Shown piece by piece: positions 8,333-18,475 of a DNA stretch of 64,000 nucleotides. Position numbers and translations under genes: made by a program. Source of the stretch: Gallionella sp. Its GTDB lineage: Bacteria; Pseudomonadota; Gammaproteobacteria; Burkholderiales; Gallionellaceae. Each line of letters starts with the position of its first letter. Within the stretch, counting starts at the first letter, position 1. Location of the stretch: NCBI GenBank assembly GCA_030700315.1, contig JAUYJO010000033.1, positions 1 through 64,000 on the forward strand, read 5' to 3'. The notes below the pieces were generated by a model. It did no database searches. It saw only the letters and a program-made list of their open reading frames with translations, and was not told where the DNA came from.

Positions 8333-9172
8333 TTATATTTCTCCTGATTTGGATGGGTTCGCCGGTGTTTCCACCAGGCAGTTTTTCATGCCAGCCTCGA
8401 TCCATTCCTGCCATTTTTTTATACCTTCACCGCTCACCGCCGAGGTGAGGATGACATGGATATTCGGGTTGACCCGGCGCGCGTTTTCGATGACCAGCGG
8501 CACGTCGAAATTCAGATGGGGCAGCAGGTCAACCTTGTTGAGCAGCATCACATCGGCAGCGGCGAACATATCGGGGTATTTGAGCGGCTTGTCTTCGCCT
8601 TCGGTTACGGAGAGGATTGCCACCTTGTGCGCTTCGCCCAGGTCAAAAGCCGCCGGGCAGACCAGGTTGCCGACGTTTTCGATCAGCAGCAGGCTGTTGT
8701 CCGCCAAGCCAAGTTTCTCCAGCGCATGGCCGGTCATGTGAGCGTCGAGATGGCAGCCCTTGCCGGTATTGATCTGGATCGCCGCTACGCCGGTGGCGCG
8801 GATACGCTCGGCGTCGAGGCTGGTCTGCTGGTCGCCCTCGATCACGGCGATTTGATGCTTGCCTTTAAGTCCTTCGATGGTGCGGGTGAGCAGCGTGGTC
8901 TTGCCGGAGCCGGGGCTGGAAACCAGGTTCAGGGCGAAGATACCATGCGCGGCGAAATGGCTGCGGTTGGCTGCGGCGTACTGGTTGTTTTTGCTAAGGA
9001 TGTCCTGCTCCACCTGCACCAGGCGGTTGGCCGGGGCGTCTGTATGCGTTGAGCCTCCAGGTTTTTTATGCACGAAGCCATATCTGTGATCGTGTGAATG
9101 GTCATGGGAATGATCGTGTGTTACGCCTTCGATTTTCGTTTCACCGTGACTGCAGCCGCAAGTGACGCACAT
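8333..9172 (-). CDS. hypB: Hydrogenase nickel-incorporation GTPase HypB
   Basis: A 279-aa protein. It starts MCVTCGC, carrying the N-terminal CxxCxC high-affinity nickel motif, and continues with a short His-rich stretch ([11 protein letters not shown]). The P-loop is GSPGSGKTT (near residue 87), with the other SIMIBI-class GTPase motifs ([23 protein letters not shown]). It delivers Ni(II) together with HypA to the hydrogenase large subunits. It lies between hypA and hypC, 12 bases after hypA. The His-rich N-terminus suggests an additional nickel-storage role, as in other HypB proteins of this type. Confidence 0.97.
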   Translation of the reverse strand: MCVTCGCSHGETKIEGVTHDHSHDHSHDHRYGFVHKKPGGSTHTDAPANRLVQVEQDILSKNNQYAAANRSHFAAHGIFALNLVSSPGSGKTTLLTRTIEGLKGKHQIAVIEGDQQTSLDAERIRATGVAAIQINTGKGCHLDAHMTGHALEKLGLADNSLLLIENVGNLVCPAAFDLGEAHKVAILSVTEGEDKPLKYPDMFAAADVMLLNKVDLLPHLNFDVPLVIENARRVNPNIHVILTSAVSGEGIKKWQEWIEAGMKNCLVETPANPSKSGEI

Positions 9173-9184
9173 ACCTTGTTCTCC

Positions 9185-9526
9185 TTATTCGACTTCCAGT
9201 TCCTTTACCCGCATTTCCATCCCGCCGGTTGGTTCCACCGGGTAGCCGCCACATAGTGGGCAGAGATCGTAGCGTTGCCGGATCGTAACGGTTTTTTCAC
9301 AGGAAAGACACAAACCCTGCCCCTCAGGGGTGATGATTTCCAAGCGTGCGCCATCCGCCAGAGTGCCTTTCATCACCGCGTCGAAGCAAAAGCGCATCGC
9401 CTCCGTTTCCACCCCCGCCAGTGTGCCGATTTCCAGCCATACGGTTTTCACCCTGGAAAAATGGTTGGCCTTGGCGCTGTCTTCTATCACTTTGAGCACG
9501 CCATCGGCGAGCGACATTTCATGCAC
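9185..9526 (-). CDS. hypA: Hydrogenase nickel-metallochaperone HypA
   Basis: Hands nickel to the hydrogenase precursor with HypB. The GTG at 9526 is chosen as start because it gives MHEMSLADGV, the invariant N-terminus in which His2 and Glu3 help bind nickel, and because CGGAG lies 7 bases upstream. A TTG two codons earlier would bury the nickel site. The zinc site is two CxxC pairs (CLSC and CPLC). It is the first gene of hypABC. The divergent VapBC-type pair and the hya genes follow on the other side. Confidence 0.95.
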   Translation of the reverse strand: MHEMSLADGVLKVIEDSAKANHFSRVKTVWLEIGTLAGVETEAMRFCFDAVMKGTLADGARLEIITPEGQGLCLSCEKTVTIRQRYDLCPLCGGYPVEPTGGMEMRVKELEVE

Positions 9527-9562
9527 TTGCAACTCCGTCCGTAAAGTTTTTCCAGCAGGGCG

Positions 9563-9982
9563 TCACGGGTTGGCGAATGGATTGATTATCCTGACACCAT
9601 CGACCGTTTCACCCGTATTCATGTCTTCGCTGAATAGCAGCCTGCAGCCTGCGGTCTGTGCGCTGGCGAGCACGATGGCATCGTAAAACGCGACACTGCG
9701 AATCTGGTGCAAGTCGAGCCCTGCACGGATGATGGCCGGGGTCACCTGAATAACATCAAACTGTTCGTACAAGTCCAGTTGTGCCCGAACGTATTGGGGC
9801 GGAAGTTTGAGTTTCTTAAGAGCGACGTTGCAATACTCCTGAAGCACCTGGGTGGACAGTACGCCACTCGCGTCTTCGTAAAGCTGCTTGAGAAGTGCAA
9901 GCGCGGCTTTCTGTTTCGCGGGTTCGTCGCTTGCCTCGGCGTAAACAAGAATGTTGGTGTCGATGAAGCTGCGGGTCGCCAT
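9563..9982 (-). CDS. vapC: PIN-domain toxin (VapC family)
   Basis: A 139-aa protein from the ATG at 9982. PIN motifs are FIDTNILVYA (first Asp), QVLQEY (Glu) and FYDAIVLASA followed by LFSEDMNTG (late acidic residues), so the expected catalytic acids are all present. It is a probable RNA-cleaving toxin. It starts 4 bases after the stop of the upstream antitoxin gene, the usual coupled arrangement. Its position between hypA and the divergent hya operon suggests later insertion of the pair into the hydrogenase locus. Confidence 0.85.
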   Translation of the reverse strand: MATRSFIDTNILVYAEASDEPAKQKAALALLKQLYEDASGVLSTQVLQEYCNVALKKLKLPPQYVRAQLDLYEQFDVIQVTPAIIRAGLDLHQIRSVAFYDAIVLASAQTAGCRLLFSEDMNTGETVDGVRIINPFANP

Positions 9983-9986
9983 ACGA

Positions 9987-10211
9987 TCAACGTTCGTTGG
10001 CCTCGTCGCGATTGAAGTGCCAGCCATTTAACCGGGCTTGCGACTGCAAACAGCGCGCTTCAAACTGTGCCCATTTTTGACCACGGTGAGCACTGCCTGC
10101 CAGTTGTTCAAGGTGGTCGCGTACAACTTGATTAAGGCTTTTACCCATTTTCTTGGCCGCGTCACGTGCGCGCTGAGCAACTTGCTCATCTACGGAAAGA
10201 GTGATGTTCAT
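9987..10211 (-). CDS. vapB: Antitoxin with ribbon-helix-helix-like N-terminus (VapB-type)
   Basis: A 74-aa protein from the ATG at 10211 (MNITLSVDEQ). This start is preferred over the one four codons upstream because GGAG sits 7 bases before it. The first half reads as an RHH fold (ITLSVDEQVAQRARDAAKKM); the second half (WAQFEARCLQSQARLNGWHF) would wrap the toxin. It likely represses its own promoter in the gap toward hyaA and neutralises the PIN toxin encoded just downstream. Confidence 0.8.
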   Translation of the reverse strand: MNITLSVDEQVAQRARDAAKKMGKSLNQVVRDHLEQLAGSAHRGQKWAQFEARCLQSQARLNGWHFNRDEANER

Positions 10212-10523
10212 GGCTGGCTCCATTGTAAATTATTACACATATTATGTGCGCACGTTTTACTTTTGTCAAAGGGGGAATGCGCGGCAACAGGGCAATAACG
10301 CAGGAGTAATAATATTTGCCTAATGCCACCAACTAAAATACTATTCTCCGAGCAGGCCGTGAACAGGCTAAATATTACGTTGCGCGTTTAGCGATTGTAA
10401 ATCAAATCAAAAATTTCCTGTTCCACGAAGCATCCTGTATTCGTAAGGCATCCAGGCATGAACAATCATCCGGATGACCGATGGCTGTAGTAATAACAAA
10501 AAAATTAAGGGAGTACAGCCCCA
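10212..10523. promoter_or_regulatory. Divergent intergenic region holding promoters for hya and the toxin-antitoxin pair
   Basis: AT-rich for this genome, with no gene. It must contain the promoter for hyaA (plus) and for the antitoxin (minus). I looked for a sigma-54 -24/-12 element and for a full FNR box and found neither clearly. The run AAATCAAATCAAAAATTT near 10400 is one mismatch from an IHF-type consensus. The hyaA ribosome-binding site is AAGGGAG about 12 bases before its ATG. Confidence 0.4.
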
Positions 10524-11656
10524 ATGTCCCACCGCGATACTTTTTACGATATTTTCATGCAGCGTGGCGTTTCGCGCCGCGATTTTCTGGGTTTTTGCGC
10601 CGTCACCGCGACTACGTTGGGGTTGGGTGCCAACGGGGCTGCTGCCATGGCGCAGGCGATGCAGACCAAGCCGCGCATTCCGGTGTTATGGTTGCACGGT
10701 CTCGAATGCACCTGCTGCTCGGAAAGTTTCCTGCGTTCCGGCCATCCGCTGGCGAGCGATATCGTCACCAGCATGGTTTCGCTGGACTACGATGATCTCA
10801 TCATGGCCGCCGCCGGAGACCAGGCCGAGCAAATCATCGAAGAAATCGTGCGCGATTACCGGGGGGCGTACATCCTGGCGGTGGAGGGCAACATCCCGCT
10901 GGCCAACGACGGAATGTGCTGCATCGTCGGCGGCCGCCCGTTCCGCCAGCAGTTCGACGAAGTGGCGAAACACGCCAAGGCGATCATCTCTTGGGGCACC
11001 TGCGCTTCTTCCGGCTGCGTGCAGGCGGCAAAGCCGAACCCCACCAAGGCGACGCCGATACACAAGCTGGTCAGCCATGTGCCGGTTGTCAACGTACCCG
11101 GCTGCCCGCCCATCGCCGAAGTGATGACCGGGGTGCTTTCCTACATCCTGCTTTACGACCGCCTGCCCGAGCTGGATAACCAGCTTCGCCCCAAGATGTT
11201 TTATTCCCAGCGCGTACACGACAAGTGTTACCGCCGCGCCCATTTCGACGCCGGACAGTTCGTCGAGGCGTGGGACGACGAGGGCGCGCGCCAAGGCTGG
11301 TGCCTGTACAAGATGGGCTGCCGCGGGCCGACCACTTACAACGCCTGCGCCTCGATGGGCTGGAACGAGGGCACCAGTTTCCCGATCAAGTCTGGCCACG
11401 GCTGCATCGGCTGTTCGGAAGAAGGTTATTTCGACCGAGGGCCGTTTTACGAACGCTTGCCCGACATGCAGCAATGGGGCATCGAATCCAACGCCGACAA
11501 GGTGGCGGTAGCGGGTGCCGCAGCACTGGGCGGCGTCATCGCCGTGCAGGCTGTGGCGACGCTGACCAAACGCCTGCTGACCGGCAAGCGCCTCAAGGAT
11601 GGCGGCCAGAATAGTAGACAGCAAGCTGACGGCAGCATAGCGGATGAGGATAATTC

Positions 11657-11660
<4 letters not shown>
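10524..11660 (+). CDS. hyaA: Group 1 [NiFe] uptake hydrogenase, small subunit precursor
   Basis: The electron-transferring small subunit, 378 aa. The N-terminus carries a Tat signal with SRRDFLGF (R18, R19) and a hydrophobic stretch ending near MAQAM. The proximal-cluster motif [12 protein letters not shown] contains the extra cysteines seen in oxygen-tolerant membrane-bound enzymes. Cluster ligands follow in GCPP and in the C-terminal third ([30 protein letters not shown]). A C-terminal hydrophobic anchor (about residues 325-345) holds the enzyme on the periplasmic face of the membrane. It overlaps hyaB by 4 bases. The presence of CTCC supports, but does not prove, oxygen tolerance. Confidence 0.96.
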
Positions 11661-13459
<1,799 letters not shown>

Positions 13460-13468
13460 GGAGCCGCC

Positions 13469-14167
13469 ATGCCGAAATTCATCGCCTACCAGCGCGTTTC
13501 CGAAGCCGGCCTGCTGCCGGCGGTGATGATTTACGGGCCGGGGATACGCATCTGGCACTGGCTGAGTGCGCTGAGCGTGGTGATATTGGCGGTGACCGGC
13601 TATTTTATCGGCGTGCCGCCGCCTTCCGCGATCGGCGATACCTCCACGCTGTATGTGATGGGCTGGATACGCTTTCTGCATCTGGCGTTCGGCTATATTT
13701 TCGCGCTGCTCGCCGTCATGCGTTTGTGGCTGGTGTTCGCCGAGGGCGGCATCAGCCACCAGCTTTTTCTGCCCGCCGTGTGGCGCAAGGTGTGGTTGCA
13801 GAGTTTCATCCGCCAGATTCAGTGGAACCTGCTGCTGAAAGGGCCGGTGCGCTATATCGGCCTGAACCCGCTGGCCAATATCGCCATGCTGTTCATGTTC
13901 GTCATTCCCGGCGCGATCATCATCGTCACAGGCTTTGCGATGTACGCCGAAGTGACCGGGCACGACAGTTGGCAATACGCCCTGTTCGGCTGGATCACCG
14001 TGCTGTTCGGCAATTCGCTCGATTTGCACGTTATTCACCGCATGGCCATGTGGGTGATGGTGTGGTTTGCGATGATGCATATCTACATCGCCGTGCGCGA
14101 AGATATCCTGTCGCGCCAGACGGTAATTAGCACCATGCTCTCGGGCGAAAGGCAGTTCCGCGATTGA
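13469..14167 (+). CDS. hyaC: Hydrogenase b-type cytochrome subunit
   Basis: A 232-aa integral membrane protein of the Ni/Fe-hydrogenase cytochrome b family. It takes electrons from the small subunit to the quinone pool. Four hydrophobic segments are visible, with candidate haem-ligand histidines in RIWHWLSAL, FLHLAFGY, DLHVIHRMAMW and MMHIYIAV. It begins MPKFIAYQRVSEAG with a short cytoplasmic N-terminus. The spacing of 9 bases after hyaB marks it as part of the same operon. Confidence 0.95.
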   Translation: MPKFIAYQRVSEAGLLPAVMIYGPGIRIWHWLSALSVVILAVTGYFIGVPPPSAIGDTSTLYVMGWIRFLHLAFGYIFALLAVMRLWLVFAEGGISHQLFLPAVWRKVWLQSFIRQIQWNLLLKGPVRYIGLNPLANIAMLFMFVIPGAIIIVTGFAMYAEVTGHDSWQYALFGWITVLFGNSLDLHVIHRMAMWVMVWFAMMHIYIAVREDILSRQTVISTMLSGERQFRD

Positions 14168-14197
14168 ACGGCGAGGTTAAACCTGTGTACATGAATT

Positions 14198-14221
14198 CCC
14201 TCTCCCGCTTGCGGGAGAGGG
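14198..14221. terminator. 11-bp perfect hairpin between hyaC and hyaD
   Basis: Arms CCCTCTCCCGC and GCGGGAGAGGG are separated by only TT. It lies 30 bases after hyaC and before hyaD, and no T-run follows. It may attenuate transcription or protect the upstream hyaABC message from 3' decay, giving less protease and chemoreceptor than enzyme. It also resembles the genome's G/C-tract palindromes, so it may simply be a repeat. Confidence 0.45.
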
Positions 14222-14267
14222 GAGTAAGAGCAGCGAATTGCAAAGATGTATGCACGGATCGAATTCC

Positions 14268-14780
14268 ATGAAAGTGGATCGCCTGGAGTCGGAAGCGGTA
14301 AGTGAGACTGGCACTCTGGTGCTGGGCGTGGGCAACGTGTTGTGGGCGGACGAGGGCTTCGGCCCGGCGGCGGTGGCGCGGTTACTGGCGACGGGCGAGC
14401 TTCCCGACGGCATCGAGGCGCTGGATGGCGGCACGCAGGGGCTTTATCTGCTGCCGCTGATCCAGTCGGCGCGGCGCTTGCTGGTGTTCGACGCCGTCGA
14501 TTTCGGGCGCGAACCGGGGCAGGTCGTGGTGCTGCGCGATGCGCAGATTCCGGTGTTTTTCGGGCAACGCCCGATGAGCCTGCACCAGACCGCTTTTACC
14601 GACGTGCTGGCGGCGGCGGAACTGACCGGAAAAATGCCGGAAAAAGTCACGCTGGTGGGCGTGCAACTGGCAGACATCGAAAAATGGGGCGGCGGCCTGA
14701 CAGCGGCGGTTGCCGGGGCGATGGACGAAGCCATCCGTATCGGATTGGACGAACTGGCCGTATGGGCGGCGGAAGGGTAG
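14268..14780 (+). CDS. hyaD: Hydrogenase maturation protease (HyaD/HupD type)
   Basis: An M52-family nickel-dependent endopeptidase that removes the C-terminal tail of HyaB once nickel is inserted; about 170 aa. The core begins LVLGVGNVLWADEGFGP, whose Glu is one nickel ligand. The other ligands fall in VFDAVDFG (Asp) and SLHQTAF (His). The frame extends upstream to a TTG at 14238. I take the ATG at 14268, although no good ribosome-binding site precedes it, so the start is uncertain. The following gene starts 6 bases after its stop. Confidence 0.92.
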   Translation: MKVDRLESEAVSETGTLVLGVGNVLWADEGFGPAAVARLLATGELPDGIEALDGGTQGLYLLPLIQSARRLLVFDAVDFGREPGQVVVLRDAQIPVFFGQRPMSLHQTAFTDVLAAAELTGKMPEKVTLVGVQLADIEKWGGGLTAAVAGAMDEAIRIGLDELAVWAAEG

Positions 14781-14786
14781 GGGGAA

Positions 14787-16427
14787 ATGAGCAATCGCAA
14801 CCTGACCATGCAAGACGAGGATTTGAACGCACTCGGACGTTTTGTCGTGGGCATGTTCCGCGCCGTAGACAACGTGCGCATGTTCCGCGTGGCGCATCTG
14901 ATCACCTTTTTTACCCTGCTGCTGTTGCTGGCCGGGGTGGGCGCGACGCTGCTGACGTTCAAGTCGGTGGTGGAAATCGGCAATGTCTGGCGCAGCTACG
15001 ATTCCGGCCTGGCGCGGCGCATCGACCTGCTCGGACATTTTCAGGATCACCTCGGTTACGGCGGCCTCGCGCAACGCTGGCCTGCGGCGGTGGCGGGCGA
15101 TGCGGCGGCGCGCCAGGCGGTGGCGGAGAGCATCGCCAAGGTGCGCGAAGGCATACCGGCTTTTTTGCTGGCCAATCCGGGCGAGACGGAAAAGGCGGAT
15201 CTCGCCATCCTGGAAAAAACGCTGACAGCTTATGAGCAGGCGCTTTCCGGCGGCGCAAAAACAGTCGATGACAGCGCGGCGGTGGCGGCGCTGAAGCGCA
15301 TCAAGCTCGCCTTGCAGGAACAGCGCAAGCACGGCGCGGATGCCGTCGACGATGCGATCTGGACGCTGTCCGGCACGGTCGGCGGTGTCATGTTCGTCGC
15401 CTGCCTGTTTCTCATCCTGTTCGGCCTGTTCTCCTTCTGGTTCACCCGCTTCCGCGTGGCGCAGCCGCTCAAGTCCATCAACGGCACGATGAGCGTGCTG
15501 GCGCAGGGCGACACCAATGTGGCGGTGCCGTTCACGCGCAAGCTCGACGAGATCGGGGAAATGGCGCGCTCGGTGCAGGTGTTCAAGGACAACGCCATCG
15601 TCAAGGGGAAAATGGAGGCGCAGAAACAGCAGGTCACGGAAACGGTCAACCGGATCACCCGTGAACTGGCCGGGCTGACCCACACAGTGCGCAAATTAAT
15701 GAATGAGCAGTCTGCGGCGACGGCCAGCATGTCGGCGGCGACCGAGCGGCTTTCGCTCAGCATCGACCAGGTCGCTCAGAATGCCGGCAGCGCGCTGACG
15801 CTGACGCAGGAAACCGTAGCCGCCGTCGATCAGGGTAGCGTCGCGGTGAACGAAACCATCACGGCGATGGAAGAAACTTCATCACTGGTCTGCCAGGCAG
15901 CGGAAAAAGTGCATGAACTGGGCAGCCAGAGCGAGCATATCCAGACCATTGCCAGCACCATCAAAGGCATTGCCGAACAGACCAACCTGCTGGCGTTGAA
16001 CGCCTCCATCGAGGCGGCGCGCGCCGGAGAATCCGGTCGCGGTTTCGCCGTGGTGGCGGACGAGGTGCGCAAACTGGCCGAAAAATCCACTCAATCCGCC
16101 ACCGAAATCGGCGCCATCCTGACCAGCATCAAGGAGCAAGTGGGGAATGTGTCCGCCGACATCCTGTCCGCATCGGGCAAGGCGCAAGGCAGCGTGGCGC
16201 AGTCGCGCACGGTCGAGCAGGCGCTGAAACAGATCGAGAAACGCTCCGCCCAGGTAGTTCACGCGGTGGAAGATATCGCCAACGCCGCCAAGGAGCAGAC
16301 CAGCTCGGGTTACGATATTGCCCGCAAGGTGGAAACGGTCGCCGAGTCGTCGGCGCACACCAACCAACTGATTGGCGACGTGGACAGACTGGCTAACGAT
16401 CTCAACCAGAACGTATCGAAGCTTTAA
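14787..16427 (+). CDS. Methyl-accepting chemotaxis protein inside the hydrogenase operon
   Basis: A 546-aa chemoreceptor. TM1 is at about residues 36-58, a periplasmic helical sensor region runs to about 190, and TM2 is at about 192-215. A HAMP segment follows ([20 protein letters not shown]), then a long coiled-coil signalling domain with the CheW/CheA tip [20 protein letters not shown] and [17 protein letters not shown]. It starts 6 bases after hyaD with GGGGGAA before the ATG, so it is almost certainly co-transcribed with hya genes. Context suggests taxis toward H2 or toward the redox state set by H2 oxidation; this is inference. No haem- or Fe-S-binding motif is seen in the sensor region. 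Confidence 0.93.
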   Translation: MSNRNLTMQDEDLNALGRFVVGMFRAVDNVRMFRVAHLITFFTLLLLLAGVGATLLTFKSVVEIGNVWRSYDSGLARRIDLLGHFQDHLGYGGLAQRWPAAVAGDAAARQAVAESIAKVREGIPAFLLANPGETEKADLAILEKTLTAYEQALSGGAKTVDDSAAVAALKRIKLALQEQRKHGADAVDDAIWTLSGTVGGVMFVACLFLILFGLFSFWFTRFRVAQPLKSINGTMSVLAQGDTNVAVPFTRKLDEIGEMARSVQVFKDNAIVKGKMEAQKQQVTETVNRITRELAGLTHTVRKLMNEQSAATASMSAATERLSLSIDQVAQNAGSALTLTQETVAAVDQGSVAVNETITAMEETSSLVCQAAEKVHELGSQSEHIQTIASTIKGIAEQTNLLALNASIEAARAGESGRGFAVVADEVRKLAEKSTQSATEIGAILTSIKEQVGNVSADILSASGKAQGSVAQSRTVEQALKQIEKRSAQVVHAVEDIANAAKEQTSSGYDIARKVETVAESSAHTNQLIGDVDRLANDLNQNVSKL

Positions 16428-16497
16428 GGAAACGTAACTACTCAGGTTGAAGTAGTATGCTTGAAAGCAGTCACAACGCCAGTCCCTTCATTTTGTA

Positions 16498-16680
16498 AGG
16501 ATGGAGTTAACGTGAAACAATACAAAATGGAACACCAAACCCCTCCCGGCCTCCCATTGTCAGGGGAGGAGGTGGGCTCTCCCCATGATAAGGGGGAGCT
16601 GGAGGGGGTTTGGGGTAAAAGGTGGAGCCATCTTGCGCGACGCTTCATCATCAGGGGTGGCTACTGCCATGCCCGTTAGG
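16498..16680. repeat. ~180-bp repeat element, family A, copy 2 (inverted relative to copy 1)
   Basis: It runs from about GGATGGAGTTAACGTGAAAC to ...CTGCCATGCCCGTTAGG and matches 5816-5996 in reverse complement over nearly its whole length. Central hairpins are CCTCCCATTGTCAGGGGAGG-like and CCCATGATAAGGGGG-like, both more decayed than in copy 1. It lies in the gap between the chemoreceptor and hupE, and so may end or weaken read-through into hupE. Nothing else is seen in 16428-16762 except the hupE ribosome-binding site. Confidence 0.7.
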
Positions 16681-16762
16681 ATGGGGGGAGGGTGGAATCC
16701 GGGTTTGAGTCATATCGTTTTGAACTGGGTAGTTGAGCGAAATTTTTAACAGGGAGAATGAC

Positions 16763-17353
16763 ATGGGTAAATTGAGTTTGAAAAGGGTGTTGCAGTTTAT
16801 TGCGGCAGGTTTATTGTTGCCATCATTTGCCTATGCTCATGTGGGTGTCGGCGAGGTCAGCGGTTTTATGCATGGCCTCACGCATCCAACCAGTGGTCTG
16901 GATCACGTCTGCGCGATGCTGGCGGTGGGATTATGGGCGGCGCAGATGGGCGGGCGTTCGGTGTGGGCAGTGCCGCTTACCTTCGTCGGCGTGATGGCGC
17001 TGGGCGGCGCATTGCCGATGCTGGGCATCGGCCTGCCGTTTGTCGAGCAGGGCATCGTGTTGTCGGTGTTGCTGCTGGGCGTATTGATCGCCGCAGCGGT
17101 GCGCCTGCCGCTTTGGCTGAGCAGCGGCATGGTCGGGCTGTTTGCGTTATGGCATGGTCACGCGCACATTGCCGAAATGCCGGAACTGGCTTCCGGGATA
17201 GGCTATGCACTGGGTTTTCTGCTGGCGACGGCGTTGCTGCACACCATCGGCATCGCGTCTGGCATGAGCATGCGATGGATAGCGCGCGAACGCGTCATTC
17301 ATGCGGCTGGTGCAGGCATCGCGTTGTGCGGGGTATATCTGGCCGTGGCGTAG
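16763..17353 (+). CDS. hupE: HupE/UreJ-family nickel transporter-like membrane protein
   Basis: A 196-aa protein with a cleavable or anchoring N-terminal hydrophobic segment ending FAYAH and about six membrane helices. The family motif HPTSGLDHVCAML (H-P-x5-D-H) and the late WHGHAHIAEMP segment match HupE/UreJ, which mediate nickel uptake near hydrogenases and ureases. Start: GGGAG precedes the ATG at 16763; an in-frame TTG 10 codons earlier is less likely. It would supply nickel for both hydrogenases in this locus. Confidence 0.93.
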   Translation: MGKLSLKRVLQFIAAGLLLPSFAYAHVGVGEVSGFMHGLTHPTSGLDHVCAMLAVGLWAAQMGGRSVWAVPLTFVGVMALGGALPMLGIGLPFVEQGIVLSVLLLGVLIAAAVRLPLWLSSGMVGLFALWHGHAHIAEMPELASGIGYALGFLLATALLHTIGIASGMSMRWIARERVIHAAGAGIALCGVYLAVA

Positions 17354-17392
17354 TTGTTGCAGGTCGGGTTTTAACCCGACATGTCTGCTGAT

Positions 17393-17461
17393 CCCGGATA
17401 ATCCATTTGAGCGTAGGTCGGGCTTCAGCCCGACGTGTCGGGTTAAAACCCGACCTACAAC
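17393..17461. repeat. Family B element, truncated copy
   Basis: It begins with the left terminal sequence CCCGGATAATCCATTTGAGC and has the hairpin core GTAGGTCGGGCTTCAGCCCGA plus its TCGGGTTAAAACCCGA arm, but the right terminus is missing. An extra reversed half-hairpin (GGTCGGGTTTTAACCCGAC) lies just upstream at 17361-17380. It is located between hupE and the second hydrogenase, close upstream of that gene's ribosome-binding site, so it can shape transcription there. Confidence 0.7.
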
Positions 17462-17498
17462 TGATTAGCCAGCTTGCCAAATAGAGGGGGAAAGAAAT

Positions 17499-18434
17499 AT
17501 GATTTCTTTGTATTGGTTGCAATGCGGCGGATGCGGCGGCGATACCATGTCGCTGCTCGGTACCGAAACGCCCGACGTGCCGACGCTGATGCAGTCGTTG
17601 GGCGTTGAGCTGTTGTGGCATCCCTCGCTGTCCAATCTTTCGCCCGCCGGGCAAGAGGCGCTGCTTGACGACCTGAAATCCGGTGGCAGGCCGCTTGACG
17701 TGCTGGTGGTCGAAGGCGCTGTGGTACACGGCCCGGACGGCACCGGCATGTTCGATGCACCCGGCGGGCGACCGCGCAAGGATTTGGTGGCGGCGCTCGC
17801 CAGGCAGGCTCAATTTGTGGTCGCGATTGGCACCTGTGCGAGCTTCGGCGGTTTTGGCGCCGACGGCGAGATCGAGGCAACCGGCCTGCAATTCACCAAG
17901 TCGCAAAAAGGTGGCCTGCTGGGGGCGGATTTTTGCTCGAAGTCGGGCCTGCCGGTGTTTAACCTGGCCGGATGCCCCTGCCACCACGATGTGCTCGGCA
18001 ACGTCCTGCAAGCGCTCGCTGCCGGTGTAAAAGTCGAACTCGACGAGCTCCAGCGTCCGGTGGACTGGTACGGGATGACGGTGCATCAAGGGTGTACCCG
18101 CAACGAATACCACGAGTACCGCGTCGAGGAGGAGGACTTCGGCCAGAAGGGCTGTTTGTTCTTTCACAAGGGCTGCCATGGCCCGCTGGTTGGCGGTACC
18201 TGCAACAAAACGCTGTGGAACCAGCGCTCGTCGAAGACGCGCGCCGGAGTGCCGTGCTTTGGCTGCACCAGCCCGGAATTCCCGACACCCTATCCGTTCT
18301 TCGAAACCCGCAACATCGTGGGCATCCCGATTGCATTGCCGATGGGCGTCAGTCGCGCCCATTACATGGTTTACAAGGGCATGGCCGCAGCCGCTGCGCC
18401 GGAGCGGTTGAAGAAACGGATTACCGAAGTCTGA
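17499..18434 (+). CDS. Cytosolic [NiFe] hydrogenase small subunit, HoxB/HupU-like (group 2)
   Basis: A 311-aa small subunit without a Tat signal or C-terminal anchor, so cytosolic. It reads like H2-sensing HupU/HoxB small subunits: LYWLQCGGCGGDTMSLL, VELLWHPSLS, NLAGCPCHHD, VHQGCTRNEYHEY and a GCHGPLVGGTCN block are family landmarks. At the proximal cluster the usual CGGC is CGGD (C12, D15), an Asp in place of a cysteine ligand as known in actinobacterial-type hydrogenases; C9 is an alternative ligand. A good ribosome-binding site (AGAGGGGGAAAG) precedes the ATG. The gene heads a set with the large subunit, a protease, a kinase and a response regulator, which points to a sensory role. A catalytic role is not excluded. 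Confidence 0.88.
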   Translation: MISLYWLQCGGCGGDTMSLLGTETPDVPTLMQSLGVELLWHPSLSNLSPAGQEALLDDLKSGGRPLDVLVVEGAVVHGPDGTGMFDAPGGRPRKDLVAALARQAQFVVAIGTCASFGGFGADGEIEATGLQFTKSQKGGLLGADFCSKSGLPVFNLAGCPCHHDVLGNVLQALAAGVKVELDELQRPVDWYGMTVHQGCTRNEYHEYRVEEEDFGQKGCLFFHKGCHGPLVGGTCNKTLWNQRSSKTRAGVPCFGCTSPEFPTPYPFFETRNIVGIPIALPMGVSRAHYMVYKGMAAAAAPERLKKRITEV

Positions 18435-18475
18435 CAGGCCAGCATCTGATACCCGCATCTGAATAGAAGGACGCC

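Noticed and set aside
10224-10523. Sigma-54 promoter or FNR box before hyaA
   Set aside because: No GG-N10-GC pair with the right flanks and no full TTGAT-N4-ATCAA was found; the nearest matches (TTGTAAATCAA) do not meet the spacing.
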